A stretch of DNA of 64,000 nucleotides, taken from assembly GCA_910579145.1 (NCBI GenBank), contig CAJTTQ010000002.1, positions 11,850-75,849 of the forward strand, in the 5' to 3' direction. The notes below the pieces were generated by a model. The model did not search any database. It saw nothing but the letters and a program-made list of their open reading frames with translations, and was not told the origin of the DNA. A program made the translations under genes and the position numbers. The first letter of the stretch is position 1, and every line of letters starts with the position of its first letter. This document shows positions 44,253 to 51,213 of this stretch, in pieces. Source of the DNA: an uncultured Eubacterium sp. (lineage in GTDB: Bacteria; Bacillota; Clostridia; Lachnospirales; Lachnospiraceae).

Positions 44253-44308
44253 GGATTGCGGGAGTTGTGAAACAACGGAGCAATCCGGGGCATCATTTTG
44301 AATGATGC
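44253..44308 (+). repeat. Two stacked palindromes after the ydjI-like gene
   Basis: GGATTGC(44253-44259)..GTTGT-gaa-ACAAC..GCAATCC (44280-44286) is one interrupted hairpin. GCATCATT-ttg-AATGATGC (44290-44308) is a perfect one. Both have 3-base loops and no T tract. Confidence 0.8.
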
Positions 44309-44326
44309 GCAATAAGGAGGAAAATT

Positions 44327-45193
44327 ATGTGGCTGGCGGATGGCTGGAAGGATTATGAAGTGATTGATACATCAGGTGGGGAAAAATTGGAGAGGTGGGG
44401 GGACTATATTCTCGTGCGCCCGGATCCACAGGTGATCTGGGACACGCCGCGGCGCGTCCCCCAGTGGAAAAAGGCGAACGCCCATTACCATAGGAGCAGC
44501 CGGGGCGGCGGACAGTGGGAATTTTTTGACCTGCCCGAACAGTGGGAGCTTTCGTACAAGGACCTTATTTTCCACCTCAAACCGTTTAGTTTTAAACATA
44601 CCGGACTGTTTCCAGAGCAGGCCGTAAACTGGGACTGGACATCGGGCATCATCCGGCGCGCCGGCCGCCCGGTCAAGGTGCTGAACCTGTTTGCCTACAC
44701 CGGAGGGGCGACGGTAGCCTGTGCGGGAGCCGGGGCGGCCGTGACGCACGTGGACGCATCCAAAGGCATGGTTACCTGGGCCAAAGAGAACGCGGCCGCC
44801 TCAGGGTTAGCTGACGCGCCGATCCGCTATCTCGTGGACGACTGCGTCAAGTTTGTCGAGCGGGAGATTCGGCGGGGCAACACCTATGACGGCATCATTA
44901 TGGATCCACCCTCTTATGGCCGGGGGCCGAAGGGAGAAATATGGAAGATCGAAGAAAAGATCTTTCCGCTGATCGAGCGGTGTAGCAGCCTGTTGTCAAA
45001 AGATCCGCTGTTTTTTCTCATCAACAGTTATACGACCGGACTGCAGCCGGCTGTGCTTTCCTATATGCTGGCGCTGGCCGTCGGAACGACGTTTGGCGGG
45101 AATGTACAGGCAGATGAGGTTGGACTGCCGGTCAGCGCGAACGGACTCGTTCTCCCGTGCGGCGCGAGCGGCCGTTGGAGCCGTCAGGAGTAG
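44327..45193 (+). CDS. Class I SAM-dependent methyltransferase, RlmL/RlmI-like
   Basis: The 288-residue protein has the SAM-binding loop NLFAYTGGATVACAGAGA (about 122-139), an acidic end of strand 2 (VTHVDASKG) and the motif IV box MDPPSYGRG (about 189), which is typical of the RlmI/RlmK/L rRNA 5-methylcytosine or guanine-N2 methyltransferases. It lacks a PUA or THUMP domain, so the target rRNA base is unknown. It follows the ydjI-like gene by 82 bases with GGAGG at the start. Not part of the ydj module by function. Confidence 0.86.
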   Translation: MWLADGWKDYEVIDTSGGEKLERWGDYILVRPDPQVIWDTPRRVPQWKKANAHYHRSSRGGGQWEFFDLPEQWELSYKDLIFHLKPFSFKHTGLFPEQAVNWDWTSGIIRRAGRPVKVLNLFAYTGGATVACAGAGAAVTHVDASKGMVTWAKENAAASGLADAPIRYLVDDCVKFVEREIRRGNTYDGIIMDPPSYGRGPKGEIWKIEEKIFPLIERCSSLLSKDPLFFLINSYTTGLQPAVLSYMLALAVGTTFGGNVQADEVGLPVSANGLVLPCGASGRWSRQE

Positions 45194-45233
45194 ACTCTTC
45201 AGCCGACAAATGTAGTTTGATGTACGAACAAAG

Positions 45234-45304
45234 TTATCCACAATCATGAGGAACGAATTTGCGAGAGTTAGCAGTTATACACAGAGTTATCCACATTATC
45301 CACA
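45234..45304 (+). promoter_or_regulatory. Cluster of four DnaA boxes
   Basis: Three copies of TTATCCACA (45234-45242, 45287-45295, 45296-45304) and one of TTATACACA (45275-45283) lie in 71 bases, all in the same direction, the last two head-to-tail with no gap. This exact density is unlikely by chance. They lie just upstream of the hpf promoter (-35 at 45336), with an AT-rich stretch in between. DnaA control of the gene or DnaA titration fits better than an origin, since dnaA and dnaN are not here. Confidence 0.75.
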
Positions 45305-45335
45305 AAAATAGTAGACCTTTGTAGCAAAATTTTAG

Positions 45336-45364
45336 TTGCCCAATATCCCGATTTGGTATATAAT
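45336..45364 (+). promoter_or_regulatory. Promoter of hpf
   Basis: TTGCCC (45336-45341) and TATAAT (45359-45364) with a 17-base spacer lie about 65 bases before the hpf start codon. Confidence 0.65.
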
Positions 45365-45430
45365 GTATTTACGGGACAAGCATTTTCATGCTTTCGTCAC
45401 CGAATATTATGGGCAAAGGAGCTGATTCAA

Positions 45431-45958
45431 ATGAATTTGGTAATTAGCGGTAAAAATTTAGATATAACGGAGGGATTACGTTCGGCGGTCGAGGAAAAGA
45501 TTGCCAAGCTAGAGCGGTATTTCACAGACAGCACGGAGGTTCATGTAACACTTAGCACGGAAAAGAACCGTCAGAAGATCGAGATCACGATCCCGATGAA
45601 GGGCAGCATCATCCGTGCGGAGGAAGTAAGTTCGGATATGTACGTGTCGATTGATCTCGTTGAAGAAGTGATCGAGAGACAGCTTCGGAAATATAAAAAC
45701 AAACTGATCGATAAGGAGCAGAACGCAGCGCATCTGAATCAGGAATTTATCGACGAAGAGACGTATGAAGACGAGGAGATCGAGATCATCCGCTCGAAGA
45801 AATTCGCGATGAAGCCGATGGATCCGGAAGAAGCATGCGTGCAGATGGAACTTCTCGGCCACAATTTCTTTGTATTCCGCAACTCGGAAACCGAGGAAGT
45901 AAACGTTGTTTACAAGAGAAAAGGGAATACATACGGACTGATCGAGCCGGAGTATTGA
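45431..45958 (+). CDS. hpf: Long-form ribosome hibernation promoting factor HPF
   Basis: The 175-residue protein has the N-terminal S30AE domain (about 1-100) and the C-terminal dimerising domain (about 115-175, with a PMDPEEACVQMELLGH start and FVFRN) that together define long HPF. It joins ribosomes into inactive 100S dimers under stress. The start at 45431 follows GGAG by about 10 bases; an upstream extension to 45353 is not conserved. The transcript is preceded by four DnaA boxes. It lies upstream of the peptide array and secA, the common hpf-secA-prfB order in Firmicutes. Confidence 0.95.
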   Translation: MNLVISGKNLDITEGLRSAVEEKIAKLERYFTDSTEVHVTLSTEKNRQKIEITIPMKGSIIRAEEVSSDMYVSIDLVEEVIERQLRKYKNKLIDKEQNAAHLNQEFIDEETYEDEEIEIIRSKKFAMKPMDPEEACVQMELLGHNFFVFRNSETEEVNVVYKRKGNTYGLIEPEY

Positions 45959-46003
45959 CAAGAAACGACAGGGAACGCAGATGAGTAAGTTGAAAAGAGC
46001 CAC

Positions 46004-46032
46004 TTGCAAAACAAGCAGCTCTGGTGTATAAT
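46004..46032 (+). promoter_or_regulatory. Promoter of antisense RNA, copy A
   Basis: TTGCAA (46004-46009) and a perfect TATAAT (46027-46032) with a 17-base spacer. The same promoter is found again at 46394-46422. Confidence 0.8.
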
Positions 46033-46038
46033 CTACTT

Positions 46039-46136
46039 AGAAGTGATCGGAATTGAATCTCCGATTGCCCTCAGTAAAAATGCTAATAAGAATAAGCATC
46101 CAGACTTAGGTGGTAGGGATGCTTATTTCTTTTTAT
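46039..46136 (+). ncRNA. Putative type I antitoxin RNA, copy A
   Basis: An RNA of about 98 bases would run from about 46039 to a terminator with an 11-bp perfect stem (AATAAGCATCC at 46091-46101, GGATGCTTATT at 46117-46127) and a T tract ending near 46135. Its 3' part overlaps the end of the convergent peptide gene (stop codon at 46123). It also contains ATTGCCCTC (46064-46072), which can pair over 9 bases with GAGGGTGAT, the peptide gene's ribosome binding site (46217-46209). No reading frame is apparent. The role is inferred from architecture. Confidence 0.65.
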
Positions 46137-46194
46137 GGTTGTCTATGTAAGACAAAGCCGCGAACAGTACAAGTAATAATGTAAGTACTTCCAT
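46123..46194 (-). CDS. Small hydrophobic peptide, putative type I toxin (copy A), 23 aa
   Basis: The 23-codon frame encodes MEVLTLLLVLFAALSY followed by IDNHKKK: a short membrane helix with a basic tail, like known type I toxins. GAGGGTGAT lies about 14-22 bases before this ATG. In the 5' leader, GTTGCCCTC (46241-46233) can pair with that site (15-base loop), so the mRNA would hide its own ribosome binding site. A second frame is also open, but comparison with copy B shows five of seven codon changes in the core are silent in this frame and the other two are Lys to Arg and Lys to Asn. It lies antisense to a short RNA. It is not a known named toxin to me. Confidence 0.6.
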   Translation of the reverse strand: MEVLTLLLVLFAALSYIDNHKKK

Positions 46195-46300
46195 TATACT
46201 GATCGGGCATCACCCTCTTTCGTAAAAGACTAGAGGGCAACCAAAAGAACTGAAGTTCCAGGAAAGCCGCATCCTACGTTCTGTTCAACTATACAATATA

Positions 46301-46329
46301 AATATATCATATAATAAATGGATGTTCAA
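46301..46329 (-). promoter_or_regulatory. Promoter of peptide gene, copy A
   Basis: On the minus strand TTGAAC (46329-46324) and TATATT (46306-46301), spaced by 17 bases, would start an mRNA at about 46294, giving a 100-base leader. Confidence 0.6.
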
Positions 46330-46393
46330 GAAAAATGTGTGGCTATCCGCGGATTTTCTAAAAGTAAATATCAAAATAATTAAAAAGATCCAC

Positions 46394-46422
46394 TTGCAAA
46401 ATGAGCAACTATGGTGTATAAT
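46394..46422 (+). promoter_or_regulatory. Promoter of antisense RNA, copy B
   Basis: TTGCAA (46394-46399) and TATAAT (46417-46422), 17 bases apart, in the same context as copy A (CACTTGCAAAA..GTGTATAAT). Confidence 0.8.
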
Positions 46423-46428
46423 TTACTT

Positions 46429-46613
46429 TAGAAGTGGTCGGAGTGGAGTTTCCGATTGCCCTCAGTGAGGGAACTTCATAAAAAGAATAAGCATCCAAAC
46501 TTGGGCGGTAGAGATACTCAGTTCTTTCTATGATTGTCTATGTAAGACAAAGCCGCAAACAACACAAGTAGAAATAGCATTCACTTTGGACGGTGGGATG
46601 CTATTTCTTTTTA
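46429..46613 (+). ncRNA. Putative antisense RNA, copy B (degraded terminator, reads to copy C terminator)
   Basis: The region repeats copy A (GATCGGA-like start replaced by GGTCGGAG, then TCCGATTGCCCTCAGT and AATAAGCATCC). The 3' arm of its own terminator is mutated (GAGATACTCAGTT), so the RNA likely runs on to the perfect stem AGAAATAGCAT (46570-46580) with ATGCTATTTCT (46598-46608) and five T at copy C. Confidence 0.5.
46518..46580 (-). CDS. Small hydrophobic peptide, copy B, 20 aa
   Basis: A 20-codon frame, MLFLLVLFAALSYIDNHRKN, shares the core LLVLFAALSYIDNH with copy A. The core codons differ mostly at silent positions (for example GTA/GTG, CTG/TTG, TTC/TTT, AAC/AAT). The start is not backed by a ribosome binding site or leader like copy A, and copy A's first residues are missing. 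It may be expressed poorly or be decaying. Confidence 0.4.
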   Translation of the reverse strand: MLFLLVLFAALSYIDNHRKN

Positions 46614-46651
46614 TGGTTGTCTATGTAGAACAAAGCCGCAGACAACACGGC
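46601..46651 (-). pseudogene. Peptide gene remnant, copy C
   Basis: AVLSAALFYIDNHKKK in frame with a TAG stop, equal to the C-terminal part of copy A (with SAALFY for FAALSY). It has no own start codon or ribosome binding site at the expected place. The frame stays open upstream to 46804 but that part is not similar to the peptide and includes the secA promoter region. Confidence 0.55.
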
Positions 46652-46721
46652 CCCGGCCGTCACATTTTTGTGAATGAGTTGTGAACGGTTTGTAAAAACT
46701 CCCTGCTGCGAAAAATAAATA

Positions 46722-46750
46722 TTGAAAGACACGGCGTCTAGTGATAAAAT
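46722..46750 (+). promoter_or_regulatory. Promoter of secA
   Basis: TTGAAA (46722-46727) and TAAAAT (46745-46750) with a 17-base spacer lie 55 bases before the secA start. Confidence 0.65.
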
Positions 46751-46804
46751 AGTCAAGGGTATATTGTAAAATAACGATAAACGATTGATGGAGAGTGAAT
46801 ACAC

Positions 46805-49366
46805 ATGGGAATTTTAAGTAAAGTTGTCGGCACTCACAGTGAGAGGGAAGTAAAGCGTGTACTCCCGATTGTCGATAAGATTGAAAATATGGAGCCGGAG
46901 TTTGAAAAATTATCCGATGAAGAATTAAAGGATAAGACACGGGAGTTTAAAGAACGTCTGTCAAAAGGAGAATCGCTCGACGACATCCTGCCGGAAGCGT
47001 ACGCGGTCGTCCGCGAAGCGTCCAAGAGAACGATCGGCATGCGCCATTACCGTGTGCAGCTCATCGGCGGTGTGATCCTCCATCAGGGGCGTATTACCGA
47101 GATGCGTACCGGTGAGGGTAAGACGCTCGTTTCCACGCTGCCGGCGTATCTGAATGCGCTGGAAGGCAAAGGCGTACACATCGTTACGGTCAATGACTAT
47201 CTGGCGAAACGTGACGCGGAGTGGATGGGACAGATCCATGAGTTTCTGGGACTCACGGTCGGCTGTATCCTGAACAGCATGGACAATGACGAGAGAAGGG
47301 AAGCGTACAACTGCGACATCACGTACGCGACGAACAACGAATTGGGATTTGATTACCTCCGTGACAACATGGTGATCTATAAAGAGCAGCTTGTCCAGAG
47401 GGAGCTGCACTACGCGATCGTAGACGAGGTTGACTCCGTTTTGATCGACGAGGCGAGGACGCCGCTCATCATTTCGGGAAGCAGCGGCAAATCGACAAAA
47501 ATATATGAGGCGTGCGATAACCTGGCGCGCCAGCTCAAACGGGGAACGGCGAAAGAACTCTCGAAAATGGATCTGATCATGAAGGAAGATGACGATGAGA
47601 CGGGCGATTTTGTCGTGGATGAAAAGGAAAAAACAGTGAACCTGACCGCGCAGGGCGTCGCGAAGGTCGAGCGGTTTTTCCATATCGAGAATCTGGCGGA
47701 TCCCGAACATTTGGAGATCCAGCACTGTATCATACTGGCGCTGCGCGCGCATAACCTGATGTTCCTCGATAAAGATTATGTCGTAAATGATGACGAAGTG
47801 CTGATCGTCGATGAATTTACCGGCCGTATCATGCCGGGCCGCCGCTATTCCGACGGGCTCCATCAGGCGATCGAGGCGAAGGAACATGTAAAAGTAAAGA
47901 GAGAGAGTAAGACGCTGGCGACGATCACGTTCCAGAACTTTTTCAATAAATACGCGAAAAAATGCGGTATGACAGGTACGGCTCTCACGGAAGAGAAGGA
48001 GTTCCGCGAGATTTACGGCATGGACGTCGTAGAAGTACCGACAAATAAACCGGTGGCCCGTATCGACCAAAATGATTCGGTGTACAAGACGAGACGGGAA
48101 AAACTGAACGCCATCGTAGCGGATATCGCCGAGTGTTATGAGAAGAAACAGCCGGTACTCGTCGGTACGATCACGATCGAGGCGTCGGAAGAACTGAGCG
48201 CGATGCTCCGCAAGAAAGGCATCAAACATAAAGTGCTGAACGCCAAATACCATGAGATGGAGGCCGAGATCATCGCCGATGCCGGTATCGCGGGAGCGGT
48301 CACGATCGCGACGAACATGGCAGGACGTGGTACGGACATCAAGCTCGGCGAGGGCGTACAGGAACTGGGCGGACTGCGTATCATCGGTACGGAGCGCCAC
48401 GAGTCGAGACGTATCGACAACCAGCTGCGCGGACGTGCCGGACGTCAGGGAGATCCGGGTGAATCCAAATTTTATATCTCCCTCGAAGATGACCTGATGA
48501 GACTGTTCGGTTCGCAGAACCTCATGAATATATTTAACTCCCTGGGAATGCCGGAGGGCGAGCAGATCCAGCACCGCATGCTGAACAAGGCGATCGAGCG
48601 GGCGCAGATGAAGATCGAGGGCAATAACTACGGTATTCGTAAAAATTTGTTGGAATACGACATCATCAACAACCAGCAGCGTGAGATCATTTACGCTGAG
48701 CGGCGGAAAGTGCTGGACGGCGAGAGCATGCGCGATACGATCTACGGCATGATGGATGAGGTCATTGAAAAGTATGTGAACCGGACGATCGGGGACGATC
48801 AGATCCCGGAAGAGTGGGAACTGGACGAACTGAATATGAACCTGCTCCCGATCATCCCATTCGAGCCGATCACGTTCGACCCGGAGCGGGATAAAGATAT
48901 CAACAAGAATGCGCTGATCCAGCAGCTCAAGGAAAAGGCGCTGCGCATATATGAGATGAAAGAGGCAGAGTTTCCGGAACCGGAACAGATCCGCGAGATC
49001 GAGCGCGTCATTCTCTTGAAAGTGACAGACCAGCACTGGATGAACCATATCGACGATATGGACCAGCTGCGTCAGGGAATCGGCCTGCAGGCGTATGGAC
49101 AGAGGGATCCGGTCACGGAGTACCGCTTCCAGAGTTATGATATGTTCGCGGAAATGACGGAGTCCATCCGGGAAGAAACCGTAAAGGCGCTGATGCACGT
49201 AAGGATTGAGCAGAAGGTAGAGCGCGAGCAGGTGGCGAAAGAGACCGGAACGAATAAGGACGATTCGGCAAACGCCCCGGTGGTGAGGAAGTCGGATAAA
49301 GTGAGCAGGAACGCGCTTTGTCCGTGCGGGTCTGGGAAGAAATACAAATATTGCTGTGGTCGCTAA
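46805..49366 (+). CDS. secA: Preprotein translocase ATPase SecA
   Basis: SecA drives proteins through SecYEG at the membrane. The 853-residue protein has Walker A (MRTGEGKTL, about residue 100), the [15 protein letters not shown] box, the preprotein cross-linking and helical scaffold domains, and the C-terminal zinc-binding motif [13 protein letters not shown] that contacts SecB or ribosomes. GGAGAG precedes the ATG by about 9 bases. It is followed by a structured 185-base spacer and prfB, the usual neighbour. Confidence 0.98.
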   Translation: MGILSKVVGTHSEREVKRVLPIVDKIENMEPEFEKLSDEELKDKTREFKERLSKGESLDDILPEAYAVVREASKRTIGMRHYRVQLIGGVILHQGRITEMRTGEGKTLVSTLPAYLNALEGKGVHIVTVNDYLAKRDAEWMGQIHEFLGLTVGCILNSMDNDERREAYNCDITYATNNELGFDYLRDNMVIYKEQLVQRELHYAIVDEVDSVLIDEARTPLIISGSSGKSTKIYEACDNLARQLKRGTAKELSKMDLIMKEDDDETGDFVVDEKEKTVNLTAQGVAKVERFFHIENLADPEHLEIQHCIILALRAHNLMFLDKDYVVNDDEVLIVDEFTGRIMPGRRYSDGLHQAIEAKEHVKVKRESKTLATITFQNFFNKYAKKCGMTGTALTEEKEFREIYGMDVVEVPTNKPVARIDQNDSVYKTRREKLNAIVADIAECYEKKQPVLVGTITIEASEELSAMLRKKGIKHKVLNAKYHEMEAEIIADAGIAGAVTIATNMAGRGTDIKLGEGVQELGGLRIIGTERHESRRIDNQLRGRAGRQGDPGESKFYISLEDDLMRLFGSQNLMNIFNSLGMPEGEQIQHRMLNKAIERAQMKIEGNNYGIRKNLLEYDIINNQQREIIYAERRKVLDGESMRDTIYGMMDEVIEKYVNRTIGDDQIPEEWELDELNMNLLPIIPFEPITFDPERDKDINKNALIQQLKEKALRIYEMKEAEFPEPEQIREIERVILLKVTDQHWMNHIDDMDQLRQGIGLQAYGQRDPVTEYRFQSYDMFAEMTESIREETVKALMHVRIEQKVEREQVAKETGTNKDDSANAPVVRKSDKVSRNALCPCGSGKKYKYCCGR

Positions 49367-49376
49367 GAGTGTGAAA

Positions 49377-49495
49377 AGTGTGAATAGAGTTACTAAGCTT
49401 TCAAAAAACGAAAGCTAAGGAACTCTACGGCGGCAAGCCGCCTATTCACACTGGTAGAATCCGCAAAGCGGATTCTACTGTCTCCGTAGGAGACA
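49377..49495 (+). repeat. Highly structured spacer between secA and prfB
   Basis: An 11-bp outer stem (AGTGTGAATAG at 49377-49387 with CTATTCACACT at 49442-49452) encloses two hairpins: GAGTT..AGCTTTC with GAAAGCT..AACTC, and GGCGGC-aa-GCCGCC. Then follow a perfect 11-bp hairpin with AAA loop (49454-49478) and a 7-bp hairpin with GTA loop (49479-49495). There is no T tract. The arrangement resembles a three-way junction plus two hairpins. It could be an RNA element, a processing site or a mobile palindrome; I recognise no known RNA family. Confidence 0.85.
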
Positions 49496-49550
49496 TTCGC
49501 CACTAATTCAAGTATTGTTTGTCGGGAAGTTTGGAAGCAGGAGGAAACTC

Positions 49551-50654
49551 ATGGTTGAACTGGATAATTATAAAACGGAACTTGCTTCGTATGAGGAACC
49601 GCTCCGTGAAGTGAGGGATTCCCTGAACCTCGGGGATAAGCGGTTCCGGATCGAAGAATTGGAAAAGAATATGGAGGCCCCTGATTTTTGGGATGACGCG
49701 GAAAAGGCGAGCCAGTCGATGAAAGAGGTCAAGGAACTGAAGGACATCGTGGGCCGTGCGGACGGATTGAGCGGCAAGTACGAAGACATCATGACGCTGA
49801 TCGAGATGGCGTACGAGGAGGAAGACGAGGAGCTTGTCGCGGAAACGGGGCAGGAATTAAGCGAATTTATACAGGAATTCGAAGATCTCAGGATCACGAC
49901 GATGCTCAAAGGAGAGTATGACGACAGTAACGCCATCCTGACGCTCCACGCCGGAGCCGGCGGCACAGAGAGTTGTGACTGGGCGAGCATGCTCTGCCGC
50001 ATGTACCAGCGCTGGGCCGAGAAAAAAGGGTACTCGGTGGAGATGCTCGACTTCCTTGACGGCGATGAGGCGGGACTCAAATCGGTGACGCTGCAGATCA
50101 ACGGCCTGAACGCGTACGGTTATCTGAAAAGTGAGCACGGCGTACACCGTCTCGTGCGGATCTCGCCGTTCAACGCGGCGGGTAAGCGGCAGACATCGTT
50201 TGTGTCGTGTGACGTCATGCCGGACATCGAGCAGGATGTGGATATCGAAATTGCCGACGATGACATCCGTATCGATACGTACCGTTCGAGCGGCGCCGGC
50301 GGACAGCATATCAATAAAACGTCCTCGGCCATCCGTATCACCCATTTTCCGACCGGCATCGTCGTCCAGTGTCAAAATGAGCGCTCCCAGCATATGAATA
50401 AAGACAAGGCGATGCAGATGTTAAAAGCCAAGCTGTTCCTGCTCAAACAGCAGGAAAACCTGGAAAAGGAATCGGACATACGTGGGGAGCAGAAGGAGAT
50501 CGGCTGGGGCAATCAGATCCGGTCTTATGTCATGCAGCCGTATACGATGGTGAAAGACCATCGGACGAATGTGGAGTCTGGAAATGTAGGCGCGGTGCTC
50601 GACGGGGAACTGGATACATTTATCAACGGCTACCTGAAATGGATCAATAGCTAA
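49551..50654 (+). CDS. prfB: Peptide chain release factor 2
   Basis: RF2 ends translation at UGA and UAA. The 367-residue protein has the SPF stop-codon-recognition motif (ISPFN) and the GGQ motif (SGAGGQH). GGAGG precedes ATG at 49551 by about 7 bases; the frame to 49515 is not used. Many bacteria need a programmed +1 frameshift near codon 25 in prfB; here the matching SLNLG region is in one continuous frame without an in-frame TGA, so that autoregulation is absent. Confidence 0.97.
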   Translation: MVELDNYKTELASYEEPLREVRDSLNLGDKRFRIEELEKNMEAPDFWDDAEKASQSMKEVKELKDIVGRADGLSGKYEDIMTLIEMAYEEEDEELVAETGQELSEFIQEFEDLRITTMLKGEYDDSNAILTLHAGAGGTESCDWASMLCRMYQRWAEKKGYSVEMLDFLDGDEAGLKSVTLQINGLNAYGYLKSEHGVHRLVRISPFNAAGKRQTSFVSCDVMPDIEQDVDIEIADDDIRIDTYRSSGAGGQHINKTSSAIRITHFPTGIVVQCQNERSQHMNKDKAMQMLKAKLFLLKQQENLEKESDIRGEQKEIGWGNQIRSYVMQPYTMVKDHRTNVESGNVGAVLDGELDTFINGYLKWINS

Positions 50655-50684
50655 CGCAGCATAGATGTACGGAGGTGTTTTCGA

Positions 50685-51197
50685 GTGAAAGAGATCATTG
50701 TCTTTTTTCTGAACGGAAAGAAATACGGAGTGGAGATCAGCGGGATGCAGAGTCTCGAAAGTTATCAGGATGCGAGTCCGCTTCCAGAGGCACCGGAGGG
50801 GATACTCGGGACGGTAGAGATCCGGGGAGAGATCTTTCCGGTTTTGGACATCCACGCAAAACTGGGAGCAGGTGCATCGGTAGAGCGCAAGAAGATACTG
50901 TTGTTCCGCACGGGGGCGGGCATCATCGCCTGTGTCGTGGACGGAGTTGGCAAGGTATTCCGGGCGGAGGGGGATAATGTGCAGTCATTCCCCAAGATCG
51001 CTACATCAGAGGATACCGACTTTGTGGATTTTGTCGTGCGGATGGATCAGGAACTGATCGTCGTCGTGAAGCCGGATGCGCTTTTGACAAAGAAGCAGGA
51101 GGAGTGGCTCAGGACCATTGATTTTTCTGAAATAAAGGAAAAACAGGAAAAGGAAAAGCAGGAAAAAGAAGAACAGGAAGAGGAAGAAGAGGAATAG
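50685..51197 (+). CDS. CheW domain protein with acidic tail
   Basis: The 170-residue protein is a CheW-like scaffold (about residues 1-145; pattern VFFLNGKKYGVEISGMQSLE and VLDIHAKLG). CheW normally links chemoreceptors to CheA, but there are no chemotaxis genes in the window. The last 25 residues are Glu, Lys and Gln. The start is GTG with GGAGGTG 7 bases upstream. It lies 30 bases after prfB and 16 bases before hom, so it may be transcribed with the threonine genes. Confidence 0.87.
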   Translation: MKEIIVFFLNGKKYGVEISGMQSLESYQDASPLPEAPEGILGTVEIRGEIFPVLDIHAKLGAGASVERKKILLFRTGAGIIACVVDGVGKVFRAEGDNVQSFPKIATSEDTDFVDFVVRMDQELIVVVKPDALLTKKQEEWLRTIDFSEIKEKQEKEKQEKEEQEEEEEE

Positions 51198-51213
51198 AAA
51201 GGTTTGGTGTTTT

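Noticed and set aside
45234..45304. Replication origin
   Set aside because: DnaA boxes are clustered, but dnaA, dnaN, rpmH or gyr genes are not near, and the flanking genes are not typical for an origin in Firmicutes. Kept only as a DnaA-box cluster.
46123..46210. Alternative overlapping frame starting GTGATGCCCGATCAG in peptide copy A
   Set aside because: It is open, but the differences among copies change its residues (Thr to Val, Arg to Cys), while the hydrophobic frame changes mostly silently.
46601..46804. A 67-codon minus-strand frame as a full gene
   Set aside because: Only the last 16 codons match the peptide family; the rest crosses the secA promoter and has no ribosome binding site.
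46961..49198. A 745-codon open frame on the minus strand across secA
   Set aside because: It is antisense to a certain secA gene, has no family features and arises from codon bias. The same holds for long antisense frames over valS (32966-34537) and lysC (53690-54874).
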